A DNA stretch of 64,000 bases from JAICND01 sp040905905 (GCA_040905905.1 JBBDQN010000031.1:186001-250000), one strand, 5' to 3'. Counted from the first letter of the stretch, positions 32,856-42,389 are shown. Translations and numbers: made by a program. Notes: a model not told the origin generated them from the letters alone.

Positions 32856-33671
32856 TTGAGTCAGGTCGAGCTCCGCCGGTTGGGCCGAACCGGATTGGCA
32901 GTCCCGGTCATCGGCATGGGCACCTGGAAGACGTTCGATGTCAGAGGTAAAGCCGACGAGAGCGCCAGGACAAGGCTGGTCGCGGAGGCGATCGGACTGG
33001 GGGTGAACCTGTTCGACTCCTCTCCCATGTATGGCCAGGCAGAGAGGGTGCTGGCCCAAGCCCTTGCTACCCGGCGCGATGTGGGAATGGTTGCCACCAA
33101 GGTCTGGGCATCTGGGGTCGATGAAGGCAAGAAGCAGATCGCGTCGGCGCTGCGCTTATATGGCTCGGTCGACCTCTATCAGGTCCACAATCTCGTCTCC
33201 TGGCAGACCCATCTGCGGTTGCTAGAGAGTCATCGCGAGGCTGGAGTCGTCAAGGCCATCGGGGCGACCCACTATTCATCCGGGGCGTTTCCCGAGCTCG
33301 AGGAAGTCATGAAAACCGGTCGCATCACAGCGATCCAGATCCCTTACAACCCTCGCCAGCGAGATGTCGAAGAACGCATCCTTCCGCTGGCGGCCGAGCT
33401 GGACCTCGGGGTGGTCGTCATGCGGCCATTTGGTGAGGGCGCGTTGATGAGGTCAGCCCCAAGCCCCCAGCGTCTGTCGCCGCTCGTCGAGTTCGGGGTT
33501 ACTACCTGGGCGCAAGCTTTGCTCAAATGGGTGCTGTCCGATCCTCGCTGTCACGTCGCCATCCCCGCGACAGCTTCGGGTGAGCATCTCAGGGAAAACG
33601 TGGTCGCCGGCAGGCCCCCTTGGTTCGGGCCGGAAGAAATACAACTCGTGGCCGGTTTAGCTAGCGCATGA
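32856..33671 (+). CDS. Aldo/keto reductase
   Basis: About 271 residues. LRRLGRTGLAVPVIGMGTW, FDSSPMYGQAERVLAQAL (Asp and Tyr of the tetrad) and VATKVW (Lys) match the AKR barrel; the His falls in LYQVHNLV. NADPH binding residues lie in AIPATASGEHLRENV. TTG 32856 was used since similarity starts just after it; an ATG at 32739 would overlap the divergent gene. The next gene overlaps by 4 bp. Confidence 0.85.
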   Translation: MSQVELRRLGRTGLAVPVIGMGTWKTFDVRGKADESARTRLVAEAIGLGVNLFDSSPMYGQAERVLAQALATRRDVGMVATKVWASGVDEGKKQIASALRLYGSVDLYQVHNLVSWQTHLRLLESHREAGVVKAIGATHYSSGAFPELEEVMKTGRITAIQIPYNPRQRDVEERILPLAAELDLGVVVMRPFGEGALMRSAPSPQRLSPLVEFGVTTWAQALLKWVLSDPRCHVAIPATASGEHLRENVVAGRPPWFGPEEIQLVAGLASA

Positions 33672-34912
33672 ACGACGCCGCCCGCCAGGTTCAACGCACC
33701 TTTCTGCTGCTCACCCTCCTGTCGACGCTAGCGACGTCGTTCATCTGGGGGATCAACACCCTGTTCTTGCTCGATGCGGGGCTAAACAACACCGAGGCGT
33801 TTGCGGCCAATGCCTTCTTCACGGTGGGTCAGGTCCTCTTCGAAGTTCCAACCGGGATCGTGGCCGACAGCCGCGGCAGGCGGCTCTCGTTTCTATTGGG
33901 GGCGCTCACCCTGCTCGTTTCCACCGTCCTCTACCTCATCATGTGGCAGATCCAGGCCCCACTGTGGGGATGGGCGATTTCATCGATTCTGCTGGGACTC
34001 GGATTCACATTCTTCTCGGGAGCGATGGAGGCCTGGCTGGTCGACGCACTCCACTCCACCGGTTACTCGGGCGATCTGGAACCGGTGTTTGCCCGCGGTC
34101 AGGTGATCGGCGGAGCCGCCATGTTGACCGGGTCAGTCGCAGGTGGATTCGTCGCCCAGATCACCAACCTCGGTGTTCCCTACATACTCCGAGCGATCAT
34201 GCTGCTGGCGGCTTTTGCTGCGGCTTTCTTCTACATGCGTGATCTCGGGTTTTCACCCGCACGAGGTATCAAACTCTCGAATCAGGTTCGCCAAATAGTG
34301 CGGGCGTCGATCGACAACGGGCTGCGTAACCCTCCGGTGCGGTGGATCATGCTGGCCGCTCCGTTCACGGGCGGCGTGGTCTACTACGCGTTCTATGCGA
34401 TGCAGCCCTACCTGTTGGAGTTATACGGCGATCCCACCGCGTTTGGGGTCGCCGGTTTAGCAGCTGCCATCGTGGCCGGAGCTCAGATTGTCGGAGGACT
34501 ACTCGTCAACCAGGTGCGACGCCTGTTTGTGCATCGGACCCACGTATTGTTGGTTGCTACCGGCGTCAGCGTATTGATCCTGGTAGGGGTTGGCTTAACC
34601 AGGAGTTTCGTCGTCGCAGTCGGGTTGATCGTGATCTGGGCGATGATGTTCTCGATGAGCTCGCCTATGCGCCAGGCCTATCTGAACGGCTTGATACCTT
34701 CCGAGCAGCGGGCCACTGTGTTGTCTTTCGATGCGCTCATGGGGTCCACCGGCGGGGTGGCCCAACCCTTGCTGGGTCGGGTAGCGGACGTGTCCGGTTA
34801 CGCGGCTTCGTATCTGGTCAGTGCCGGAATCCAGGCACTGTCTCTGCCGTTCATTCTCCTCGCCCACCGCGAGCGGGCGCCTTCGGACGTGATCGCCAAG
34901 CAGGAAAGCTAA
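33668..34912 (+). CDS. MFS transporter
   Basis: About 414 residues with 12 predicted helices. The N-terminal half contains EVPTGIVADSRGRRLSFLLG, an MFS loop 2-3 motif with the G-x-x-x-D-x-x-G-R-R pattern. The substrate is unknown; drug or metabolite efflux is typical of this subfamily. It overlaps the aldo/keto reductase stop (ATGA), so the two form an operon and may handle a common compound. Confidence 0.85.
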   Translation: MNDAARQVQRTFLLLTLLSTLATSFIWGINTLFLLDAGLNNTEAFAANAFFTVGQVLFEVPTGIVADSRGRRLSFLLGALTLLVSTVLYLIMWQIQAPLWGWAISSILLGLGFTFFSGAMEAWLVDALHSTGYSGDLEPVFARGQVIGGAAMLTGSVAGGFVAQITNLGVPYILRAIMLLAAFAAAFFYMRDLGFSPARGIKLSNQVRQIVRASIDNGLRNPPVRWIMLAAPFTGGVVYYAFYAMQPYLLELYGDPTAFGVAGLAAAIVAGAQIVGGLLVNQVRRLFVHRTHVLLVATGVSVLILVGVGLTRSFVVAVGLIVIWAMMFSMSSPMRQAYLNGLIPSEQRATVLSFDALMGSTGGVAQPLLGRVADVSGYAASYLVSAGIQALSLPFILLAHRERAPSDVIAKQES

Positions 34913-34962
34913 GCCCTCTGCTGTCCAATCGGTGACGGGGACCTTCGGCCGCATATGCCACC

Positions 34963-35880
34963 ATGGAGATTGTGACCGCGGCCGTCGTAACCACCGAAGT
35001 GCTGACCCACAACTACGGAGAGGTCCGGGCGTTGGACCGGGTCAGCGTTGAGATCCCGCCAGGCATCACCGGGCTGGTCGGAGCCAATGGGGCCGGCAAG
35101 ACCACGCTCCTGCGGATTCTGCTCGGCCTGGTTCATCCGACGGGCGGACGAGCTGTGGTTATGGGCCACGATGCGATCACGGACCCCCTTTCGGTACGCT
35201 CGAGGTCCGGGTACATGCCCGAGAACAACTGTCTTCCCAAGGATCAGACCGCCGCCGACTTCGTCGCCTACGCAGCCGAGCTGGCAGGGCTGCCGACTTC
35301 GGAGGCTCGCCAGCGGGCATCGGAGACCCTGTTTCTGGTCGGTCTGGAGGAGGAACGGTTTCGATTCCTTGGTGACTTCTCTACCGGGATGGCCCAACGG
35401 GTGAAGCTGGCCCAGGCCATCGTCCACGGACCGGAGTTGGTTCTTCTCGATGAGCCCAATTCGGGGCTCGATCCGGTCGGGCGGGAACAGATGCTCGATC
35501 TCATTCGCCGGCTGGGGGCCTTCGGAATCAACGTGATCTTCTCCTCGCACGTCCTCTCCGACATCGAGGAGACCTGTCAATCGGTGGTCTTACTGGACGG
35601 CGGGAGGCTGGTCCGCTCAGGCCCGGTTGAAGGCCTCGGGGCCACCTCGACCATCACCATCGAGTTGATCGGGCCGGTGGAGCTGTTTATCGCCGCGCTT
35701 TCCCGCCAGGGTCTCGAACCGACCGGGCACGGCCAACAGGTGGTGCTGGCCAATGTCACCGACGAGGTGTTTGACCTGGTGCGAGACACGGCCGCCGGCC
35801 TGGGGCTCGGCATCCTCGGGATGGCCCCTGCAACTCGCTCACTCGAGGACGAGTTCTTGACCAGGAGCGTCGAGGGGTGA
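34963..35880 (+). CDS. ABC transporter ATPase (ABC-2 export type)
   Basis: About 305 residues. Walker A GANGAGKTT, signature variant FSTGMAQRVKLAQAI, Walker B LVLLDEPNSGLDP, and the H-loop FSSHVLSD. The C-terminal domain (about 215-305) is the family's regulatory tail. GTGA overlap with the permease gene downstream. It starts a four-gene cluster with two ATPase-permease pairs. The 50-bp gap before it carries no clear promoter. Confidence 0.9.
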   Translation: MEIVTAAVVTTEVLTHNYGEVRALDRVSVEIPPGITGLVGANGAGKTTLLRILLGLVHPTGGRAVVMGHDAITDPLSVRSRSGYMPENNCLPKDQTAADFVAYAAELAGLPTSEARQRASETLFLVGLEEERFRFLGDFSTGMAQRVKLAQAIVHGPELVLLDEPNSGLDPVGREQMLDLIRRLGAFGINVIFSSHVLSDIEETCQSVVLLDGGRLVRSGPVEGLGATSTITIELIGPVELFIAALSRQGLEPTGHGQQVVLANVTDEVFDLVRDTAAGLGLGILGMAPATRSLEDEFLTRSVEG

Positions 35881-36761
35881 GCAACACCGTCATCTATGAC
35901 CGGGGCTACCGCTCTTATGGCGGTATCCGCAAAGGACAGGGTTCCATCCGATGGGCTATTGCCCGCGATGGCATCCGCCGCATTCTCGGGCTTCGTCGCA
36001 AGGCCCGGCGCAAGATCTTTCCCTGGACCCTGCTCTCGATCGGTTTGTTGATGGCGGCCATCGTCATCGGGCTCCACTTCGTGGCCGGTTCGATCGACGC
36101 GGGGATTGAGGAGGGCCTTCCGAGCTACGCCAACTTGTTCGATCTCTACTCGCGGGTGTCACTGCTATTCATCGCCATCACCGGACCCGAACTGCTCGGC
36201 CCCGACCGCTCCCAGGGTGTGCTCTCGGTCTACTTCTCCCGGCCGATGACGGTAGGGGATTACCTGAGCGGAAAGGGGCTGGCGTTCCTGATCGTGGCGG
36301 GATCGATATACGTAGTCCCTCAACTGATCCTCCACATAGGTCTGGCTTCCTTGTCGGACGAGGGTTTCTTGGGGTATCTGGGATCCAATCTCGACATCCT
36401 CTGGAAGGTGCCGGCTGTCGCCCTCGGCTTTCTGGCGGTGAACGGGGGAGTGCTGGCCATCATCTCCAGCTACGTCGACCGGGCCGGTTTTGCCGCCGCC
36501 GCCTATCTCGGCGTCCTCACCGCAGGCAACGGTTTGGCAGGGGTGCTGGCACAGGCAGGGTTCCCCGGGTCGAGGTACCTGTCGTTGCTGGCCCTCGACG
36601 ACCACCCTCGTTTTGTCCGCGATTGGATCTTTGATGTCGATCTGGGGCGCTTCACGCCGGAGGTGCACGGATTTGCGCCCTGGGTTTCGGCGGTGGCCAT
36701 CGCAGTTGTGGCTGTGGCGGGAAGTTGGTGGACCGCCCGCCGATATCGGAGGCTGGCGTGA
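35877..36761 (+). CDS. ABC-2 type permease
   Basis: About 294 residues. The cytoplasmic N-terminus VIYDRGYRSYGGIRKGQGSI is followed by about six helices. GPELLGPDRSQGVLSVYFSR contains a conserved loop of this permease family. It pairs with the ATPase encoded before it. Substrate unknown. Confidence 0.85.
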   Translation: MSNTVIYDRGYRSYGGIRKGQGSIRWAIARDGIRRILGLRRKARRKIFPWTLLSIGLLMAAIVIGLHFVAGSIDAGIEEGLPSYANLFDLYSRVSLLFIAITGPELLGPDRSQGVLSVYFSRPMTVGDYLSGKGLAFLIVAGSIYVVPQLILHIGLASLSDEGFLGYLGSNLDILWKVPAVALGFLAVNGGVLAIISSYVDRAGFAAAAYLGVLTAGNGLAGVLAQAGFPGSRYLSLLALDDHPRFVRDWIFDVDLGRFTPEVHGFAPWVSAVAIAVVAVAGSWWTARRYRRLA

Positions 36762-37672
36762 CCGCCACCGTCGAGACCAACGGCTTGTCGAAGTGGTTTG
36801 GCCAAAAGGTGGCCGTCTCCGAGGTCAGCCTGTCCTTTCATCCCGGAGTCACCGGGTTGCTGGGGCCCAATGGCGCTGGCAAGACCACTCTGATCAGACT
36901 CCTGACCGGCCTGCAACGTCCCTCGCAGGGAACCGTGAGGCTGCTGGGGGTGGATCCTCGTGAGGACCACCGGGTTTACAGACGGGTGGCGATGGTTCCC
37001 GAAGACGAGGCGGTCTACCCACGTTTGACCGCTCGCGAGTTCGTCCGTCTCAGCGCCGACCTGGCCCGGTTGCCGGATCGGGAAGGTCAGGTGGCGGAGG
37101 CGATCGCAGCTGTCGATCTCGTCGCGGACCAGGACCGCACCCTCCAGGGCTATTCGAAAGGGATGCGGCAAAGGGCCAAGGTGGCGGCAGCTCTGGTCGG
37201 CAAACCCGACGTGCTCATTCTCGACGAACCTCTCAACGGCGCCGACCCGGTGCAACGGGCCCATCTCATCGAACTATTCCGCCGCCTGGGTGAAGAGGGT
37301 CACACGGTCATCGTCTCCTCACACGTGCTCTTCGAGGTGGAGAGGATGGCGGGCCGGGTGATTGCCATGGTCGACGGGAGGCTGGCTGCGGAGGGAACGG
37401 TGGCGACGCTGCGAGCGGCGATGACCGACAAGCCGCGCCTGGTCCGTATCAAAGCTGACGAACCCCGGAGACTTGCCTCGCTGCTGTTGGCAGCCGACGG
37501 CATCGACGGCGTCCGCATCGACGGTGCCGTCATCGAGGTTTCGACCTCCGATCCGACAGGGTTGGCTCACACTTTGCCTGTGGCTGCCCGCGGTGCCGGC
37601 ATCCGGGTGCGTGAGGTAAGGCCTGCAGACGAATCGTTGGAGAGTGTCTTCAGGTACCTGGTGGGCCGATGA
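36758..37672 (+). CDS. ABC transporter ATPase (ABC-2 export type)
   Basis: About 304 residues. Walker A GPNGAGKTT, signature YSKGMRQRAKVAAAL, Walker B VLILDEPLNGADPVQ, and H-loop VSSHVLFE. GTG 36758 overlaps the previous stop (GTGA). It is the second ATPase of the cluster and probably serves the following permease. The signature is K-GMRQ, slightly degenerate, as in other export ATPases of this clade. Confidence 0.9.
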   Translation: MTATVETNGLSKWFGQKVAVSEVSLSFHPGVTGLLGPNGAGKTTLIRLLTGLQRPSQGTVRLLGVDPREDHRVYRRVAMVPEDEAVYPRLTAREFVRLSADLARLPDREGQVAEAIAAVDLVADQDRTLQGYSKGMRQRAKVAAALVGKPDVLILDEPLNGADPVQRAHLIELFRRLGEEGHTVIVSSHVLFEVERMAGRVIAMVDGRLAAEGTVATLRAAMTDKPRLVRIKADEPRRLASLLLAADGIDGVRIDGAVIEVSTSDPTGLAHTLPVAARGAGIRVREVRPADESLESVFRYLVGR

Positions 37673-38406
37673 TCGATGTCGGGCTGACGCGCCACATCGT
37701 CCGCCAACTCACCCGGGGCAAACGCTTATGGGGGCTGTCCCTCCTGTCAGCCGTAGCCGGTCTGGCAGCCTGGATCGCCGGTGCTGGCCGGACGGCAGGG
37801 GATGTTGCGGAGAACTACCACGTCATCGTGGCAACTGTCGCCGGGGCCACCCTGTCGATTGCAATGCTGGTCATGGGTGCGGCCGCTTTACGCGACGAGC
37901 GGGACTCCGGCACCCTCTCCTATCTCTACCTGAAGCCAATCGCCCGCTGGCGTTTTGCTCTATCGGCCTGGGCTGCCGCCGCCTGGGCCGCAGGGGTGGC
38001 GGGCACACTTGGATGGGCGGTCGGATGGGTGGCGATGGGGCTGACGGTTGGCTCCTGGACTCTGGCTCTTCCGGCTTTGTCGGCGTATTTGGCCGCTGCT
38101 GTGGGCTACACCGCCATCTTCGTTCCTGTGGGTTATCTGTTTTCGCGTGCAGTCTTGGTGGGCCTCGCCTACGTGTTCGTCTGGGAGGCGATCATCACCA
38201 GAATCGTGGTCGGGCTGGGGGCAACCTCGGTATGGCGCACGGCCCTCTCGATCTACGCCGACCTCACGGTGCTCCCCAACGACGCCCTGGAAGCCCTCGG
38301 CCAGGTGGCTCCGTCGGTGACCACCGGGGTCGTGAAGCTGGTGGTGGCGGTCGTAGTGGGCATCGGCGTCTTGACCTGGGCCCTCAAACGGCGCGACGCC
38401 CTCTGA
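37669..38406 (+). CDS. ABC-2 type permease
   Basis: About 245 residues with about six helices. ALRDERDSGTLSYLYLKPIA is a typical cytoplasmic loop. The start overlaps the ATPase stop (ATGA). It is the last gene of the cluster and points at a 22-bp palindrome at 38425-38472, which probably ends transcription from both sides. Confidence 0.85.
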   Translation: MIDVGLTRHIVRQLTRGKRLWGLSLLSAVAGLAAWIAGAGRTAGDVAENYHVIVATVAGATLSIAMLVMGAAALRDERDSGTLSYLYLKPIARWRFALSAWAAAAWAAGVAGTLGWAVGWVAMGLTVGSWTLALPALSAYLAAAVGYTAIFVPVGYLFSRAVLVGLAYVFVWEAIITRIVVGLGATSVWRTALSIYADLTVLPNDALEALGQVAPSVTTGVVKLVVAVVVGIGVLTWALKRRDAL

Positions 38407-38424
38407 TCCCGCATAGACCCCCGC

Positions 38425-38472
38425 TTCTGGCGCGTAGAAACGACGCCAGAGCGTCGTTTCTACGCGCCAGAA
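38425..38472. repeat. Perfect 22-bp-arm palindrome between convergent genes
   Basis: Arms at 38425-38446 and 38451-38472 are perfectly complementary around a 4-nt loop (CAGA); the left arm starts TTCTGGCGCGTAG. The TAG stop of the FAD oxidoreductase gene (38460-38462) lies inside it. It can act as a bidirectional terminator, but lacks a T-run. It resembles the palindromes at 22591 and 29731 in length, in its TTCT/AGAA ends and in supplying the stop codon of a leftward gene. Confidence 0.9.
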
Positions 38473-40070
38473 CGGGAGGGGTCCAGGTCCTTGAGGATCT
38501 GCTGAGAGGCCAGTTTCCCCGGGGCGCCCATCACACAACCGCCGGGGTGGGTCCCGGAGCCGCACTGGTAATAGCCATCGATGGGGGTTCGGTATTGATT
38601 CCAGCCGGGGGCCGGTCGGAAGAAGAACATCTGGGGGGCCAGGAACTCGCCGGCAAAGATGTTGCCCTCGGAGAGGCCAACCACCCGCTCAATGTCGAGG
38701 GGCGTCACTACCTCCCGGTGCAAGACGAGTTCGGAGAAACCCGGAAAGAACGACTCCAGGGTCTTTTGGACAGTGTCTCCCAGGTTCTTGCTTTCGCTGT
38801 CCCAATCTGACTGCTTGAGGTGATAGGGGGCGTACTGGACAAAACAGCTCATGACGTGTTTGCCAGGTGGAGCCATGTCGGGGTCGATGGTTGATTGAAT
38901 GGCACCATCGATGTATGGGCGGGATGAGTACCACCCGTATTTGGCCTCGTCATAGGCCCGCTCTAGATAATCGATCGAGGGGCCGATGTTGGTGAAGCCG
39001 CGGTATTGGTCACCCCGCTCACCCAGAGCCGGATACTTCGGCAATCCGTCAAGCGCGAAGTTGACCTTGGCCGACGTTCCCTGGAAACGGAATCGTTGGA
39101 TGTTCTCAACCAGATCGGTGGGGAGCTCGCGGGGATCGACCAGATGCAGGAAGGTCCGCCGCGGGTCGATGGCGCTCACGACGATGTTGGCTTCGATCTC
39201 GGTTCCGTCCTCCAGAGCCACCCCGGTGGCTTTGCCGTTGTACGTGATCACGTTGGCGACTGGTGACTCCAGGATTATCTCGGCCCCAAACGACTGGGCG
39301 GCCTGGGCGAGCACTCTGGTAAACCCGCCGTTCCCGCCTTTGTGAAACGACCACGAGCCAAAGACCCCATCGTGTTCACCTATGTTGTGATAGAGCAGCA
39401 CCAGACCCGAACCCTGCGAGCGCGGTCCCACCTTCGTGCCGATGATGCTTGACGATGCCAGGTACCCCTTGAGGATCTCGCTCTCGAAATAGTCGTCGAG
39501 AAAGTCGGCGGCGCTACCGGTGAGAAGCCGGACCGCGTTGTGCATCACCCGTGGTTCAAGATCGCGCAGGTGCTGGGCCAGGGCCGACATCGCCACCAGC
39601 TCCTCAGGGTCTTTGCTGAAGAGGTTGGGGGGTACGTTGTCGAGCAGCGGCTTGAGAGCCTGGCAGACCATCGTGATGTCGTGCTCGTACTGATCGAAGG
39701 CGTCGGCGTCGCGGCGGGAGTGGCGGGCGATCTCTTTGATGTTCTCGTTGCGGTCCTGTCCGAAGAGCACGTAGTCGCCGTTTTCCATGGGAGCGAAGGT
39801 CGTCGGCATCAGCAGCGGCATGAAGCCGTGTTTGGTCAGCTCCAGCTCATGGATGATGTCGGGTCGCAGCAGCGACAGGGCGTAGGAGAAGGTCGTGAAC
39901 CAGAATCCGGGGTGCAATTCCTCGGTGATGGCGGCCCCACCTACCAAATGGCGTCGTTCGATGACCAGGGTCTTGAGCCCAGCCTTGGCTAGATAAGCCC
40001 CATTGACGAGGCCGTTGTGGCCGGCACCGATGACAACCGCGTCGTACTTTCGTTGGGTAGGCGTGCTCAT
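38460..40070 (-). CDS. FAD-dependent oxidoreductase, phytoene desaturase-related (PYROXD2-like)
   Basis: About 536 residues. The N-terminus YDAVVIGAGHNGLVNGAYLA is a dinucleotide-binding GxGxxG fold, and the C-terminus DGYYQCGSGTHPGGCVMGAP holds the second FAD motif of the COG1233 family. Related proteins are amine or carotenoid oxidoreductases. The gene follows the GcvT-like gene with a 1-bp gap, which suggests oxidative demethylation of an N-methylated compound with one-carbon transfer. The last residues ...Ser-Gly-Ala-stop come from the palindrome. Confidence 0.82.
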   Translation of the reverse strand: MSTPTQRKYDAVVIGAGHNGLVNGAYLAKAGLKTLVIERRHLVGGAAITEELHPGFWFTTFSYALSLLRPDIIHELELTKHGFMPLLMPTTFAPMENGDYVLFGQDRNENIKEIARHSRRDADAFDQYEHDITMVCQALKPLLDNVPPNLFSKDPEELVAMSALAQHLRDLEPRVMHNAVRLLTGSAADFLDDYFESEILKGYLASSSIIGTKVGPRSQGSGLVLLYHNIGEHDGVFGSWSFHKGGNGGFTRVLAQAAQSFGAEIILESPVANVITYNGKATGVALEDGTEIEANIVVSAIDPRRTFLHLVDPRELPTDLVENIQRFRFQGTSAKVNFALDGLPKYPALGERGDQYRGFTNIGPSIDYLERAYDEAKYGWYSSRPYIDGAIQSTIDPDMAPPGKHVMSCFVQYAPYHLKQSDWDSESKNLGDTVQKTLESFFPGFSELVLHREVVTPLDIERVVGLSEGNIFAGEFLAPQMFFFRPAPGWNQYRTPIDGYYQCGSGTHPGGCVMGAPGKLASQQILKDLDPSRSGA

Positions 40071-40071
40071 C

Positions 40072-41247
40072 TCAGGCGGTCTTTCTCTCCGGGTTGAAGT
40101 GGGGGAGGCGGGCCACATGGGCGCCCACCAATTCGTATCGGTGGTTGATGGTGACCTCGAGGTTGACCCTGGTGCCGAGAGCCGAGTGCTCTGGACGGAC
40201 CCGGGCTATCGCGATGTGGCGCTGCACCATCGGTGAGTACATGAAACTGGTGGCGTAGCCAACCCGCGTGTAGTCATCGGTGTAGACCATGAACTCTTCG
40301 GTCACCGGCGTATGGTCTTTGGGTGGCACCAGCCCTGCCGAGTTGTACTTGTGGTCGTACTCCTTCCAGTCGACCATCAGTCCCACCAGTTTCCACCGCG
40401 AAGTAGCGTCGGCCAACTCGCGACGTAGGGCCTTGCGGCCGATAAAGGCGCGGTTGTCGGTCTCGATGTCCCGGAACATCCAACCGAATCCGAGCTCGAT
40501 CGGTGTTGAGCGGTGATCATCGTTCCAGGCGAAGCGGCTTGACTCGAAGTCGGCATTGAGAAGGAGCAAGCCGGCCTCGATCCGTGCCATCAGCAAGGCT
40601 GTCTGGCCGAAGGGGATGACCCCATGTCCCTCTCCCGCATCGGACACGGCGTCCCAGACTTGCAGGGCGTCGTCGGCGTTGACCCAGATCTCATAGCCGA
40701 GATCGCCAGTGAAACCAGTGCGGGAGATGGTCACAGGGGCACCGCTTACCTTCGATGGTGTGAGGTGGAAGTAACCGATGTCAGCCATCTCCGGGGCCAG
40801 GCTCGAGAGGATCAGTCGCGAACGGGGACCCTGGAAAGCGAGAGTGGCCACGTCGTCGGTGACCTCCTCGATCTCCACCGCGTCATGTCCGATCAGGTTG
40901 TGGAAATAGGCGAGGTTGGGCTCGGCTGAGGTAAGGAGGAACTCGTCCCCGGAGAGGCGGAGGATCACCCCGTCTTCAACCACAAATCCCCGGTCGTCGC
41001 ACCACATCGTGTATTGCGCTCGCCCCGGCCTGCATTTGCGAATGTCTCGGGCCAACACCCCGGCCAGGTACTTCTCTGCATCTTTGCCCGAGATGCGGTA
41101 TTTGTAGAGGGGGGAGGAGTCGAACATCCCGGCGGCGTTGCGGATGGCGAAGTATTCGAATTTCTCGGACATCTGGTATTTGTCGACCACCAGGTGTCCG
41201 GACCAGTGGCTCCACAAGCCGGTCTGATTGGCGGCCTCAACCCGCAC
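40072..41247 (-). CDS. GcvT family aminomethyltransferase-like protein
   Basis: About 391 residues. It contains EYFAIRNAAGMFDSSPLYKY, GFTGDLGYEIWVNADDAL and GFGWMFRD, as in THF-dependent aminomethyltransferases. The start is odd. The conserved family N-terminus (KTTPFH) lies upstream in frame (41248-41265) but no ATG, GTG or TTG is available there. An AAGGAG (41286-41281) sits 9 nt ahead of two ATC codons (41271-41266). A non-standard ATC start or a start-codon mutation is possible; GTG 41247 is the first standard start. Confidence 0.8.
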   Translation of the reverse strand: MRVEAANQTGLWSHWSGHLVVDKYQMSEKFEYFAIRNAAGMFDSSPLYKYRISGKDAEKYLAGVLARDIRKCRPGRAQYTMWCDDRGFVVEDGVILRLSGDEFLLTSAEPNLAYFHNLIGHDAVEIEEVTDDVATLAFQGPRSRLILSSLAPEMADIGYFHLTPSKVSGAPVTISRTGFTGDLGYEIWVNADDALQVWDAVSDAGEGHGVIPFGQTALLMARIEAGLLLLNADFESSRFAWNDDHRSTPIELGFGWMFRDIETDNRAFIGRKALRRELADATSRWKLVGLMVDWKEYDHKYNSAGLVPPKDHTPVTEEFMVYTDDYTRVGYATSFMYSPMVQRHIAIARVRPEHSALGTRVNLEVTINHRYELVGAHVARLPHFNPERKTA

Positions 41248-41336
41248 ATGAAAGGGGGTGGTCTTGATGATGGCGGCGCGCTCCTTGGTGTCGCTACGTC
41301 ACGATAACCCTTGGGGAACCGGGTCGACGCCGCCGC

Positions 41337-42002
41337 TTAGAAGGTCGATTCCCGCCGTCCGCGTCTGGAGAGATAGGCATGCCAGAGCAGCCGGGCGGCG
41401 GTCGAGCGATGTGGTCGCCAACGTTCCCCGATTTCTCCCAGCCTCTCCGGGGAGGGCACCTCTGCCAACGAGAGGGATTCGGAGGTGGCGACCTGCAGCG
41501 CTCGGTCGAGGATCGGCCAGACGTCGGGTCGGCGCAGGCAGGAGAGCAGATACACATCGGCAGTCCACGGTCCGATTCCGATGAGACCGGTCAGTTCTCG
41601 ACGGACGTCGTCGTCGGCCTTTGATTCAAGGGCCGCAAGATCGATTCGACCATCGAGGACCGCCTTTGCCAGCTCCCGCACGTATCGAGCCTTCTGTCGC
41701 GAGAAACCGTCGGCTCGTAGTTCCCCGTCGGTGGGCAAAAGCACCGCTTCGGGGGTGACCTCGCCCAGGCGATTTCGAATTCGGTTGAAGGCCGCCGCCC
41801 CTGAGGCAAGCGACACCTGTTGTTCGAGAATGAAGAGCACCAGGGTTGAGAAACCGGCGGGCCGGTGCCAGAAGTCGGGCTGTCCGTACTCATGGACGAT
41901 CTTTGCCAGGAAATCGTCGCGTCCAGCGAGGTGGCTGACCGCATCGGCAAAGGCCTCCGGACTCTGGTAAATCGTGTTCGAGGGGCGCCGGGCTCTGGTC
42001 AT
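41337..42002 (-). CDS. DNA-3-methyladenine glycosylase, AlkA-like (HhH-GPD)
   Basis: About 221 residues. LTGLIGIGPWTADVYLLSCL is the helix-hairpin-helix, and the catalytic Asp follows in WPILDRALQ. It removes alkylated bases from DNA. ATG 42002 was taken because of the family start. It is divergent from the DUF1801 gene with only 17 bp between the two starts, so both promoters must overlap with the coding ends. The gene stands alone. Confidence 0.85.
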   Translation of the reverse strand: MTRARRPSNTIYQSPEAFADAVSHLAGRDDFLAKIVHEYGQPDFWHRPAGFSTLVLFILEQQVSLASGAAAFNRIRNRLGEVTPEAVLLPTDGELRADGFSRQKARYVRELAKAVLDGRIDLAALESKADDDVRRELTGLIGIGPWTADVYLLSCLRRPDVWPILDRALQVATSESLSLAEVPSPERLGEIGERWRPHRSTAARLLWHAYLSRRGRRESTF

Positions 42003-42019
42003 TCGGCTATCAATGGCCC

Positions 42020-42373
42020 ATGCACAGCCCCGAGGTCGATGCCTGGTTCTCCAAAAGGAACCATCCGTTGGACGAGGCCATGCAACGAGTCCGTGACATC
42101 GCCCTCGCCGCCGACCCACGCATCACCGAATCCATCAAGTGGAGCACACCGACCTATTCGCACAAAGGCAACATATTCAGCTTTAACCCGGCTAAGAGAC
42201 TTGTGAGTCTGCTGTTTCACACCGGTGCCGGATTACCCGGCGATCACCCGTCCCTGGAGGGCGACACCGACACCGCCCGGGTCATGCGGTTTGTTGATCT
42301 CGGAGCGGTCGAGGCGGGGGCTTCTGAACTCACCAGGGTGCTCAATGCTTGGTGCAAATGGAAAGATTCCTGA
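42020..42373 (+). CDS. DUF1801 family protein
   Basis: About 117 residues. MHSPEVDAWFSKRNHPLDEA, then ITESIKWSTPTYSHKGNIFS and RLVSLLFHTGAGLPGDHP match the DUF1801 fold, second copy in this window. The function is unknown. It is followed by a membrane protein gene 16 bp away, in one probable operon. Confidence 0.82.
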   Translation: MHSPEVDAWFSKRNHPLDEAMQRVRDIALAADPRITESIKWSTPTYSHKGNIFSFNPAKRLVSLLFHTGAGLPGDHPSLEGDTDTARVMRFVDLGAVEAGASELTRVLNAWCKWKDS

Positions 42374-42389
42374 CTTTGGCTGCAAGACA

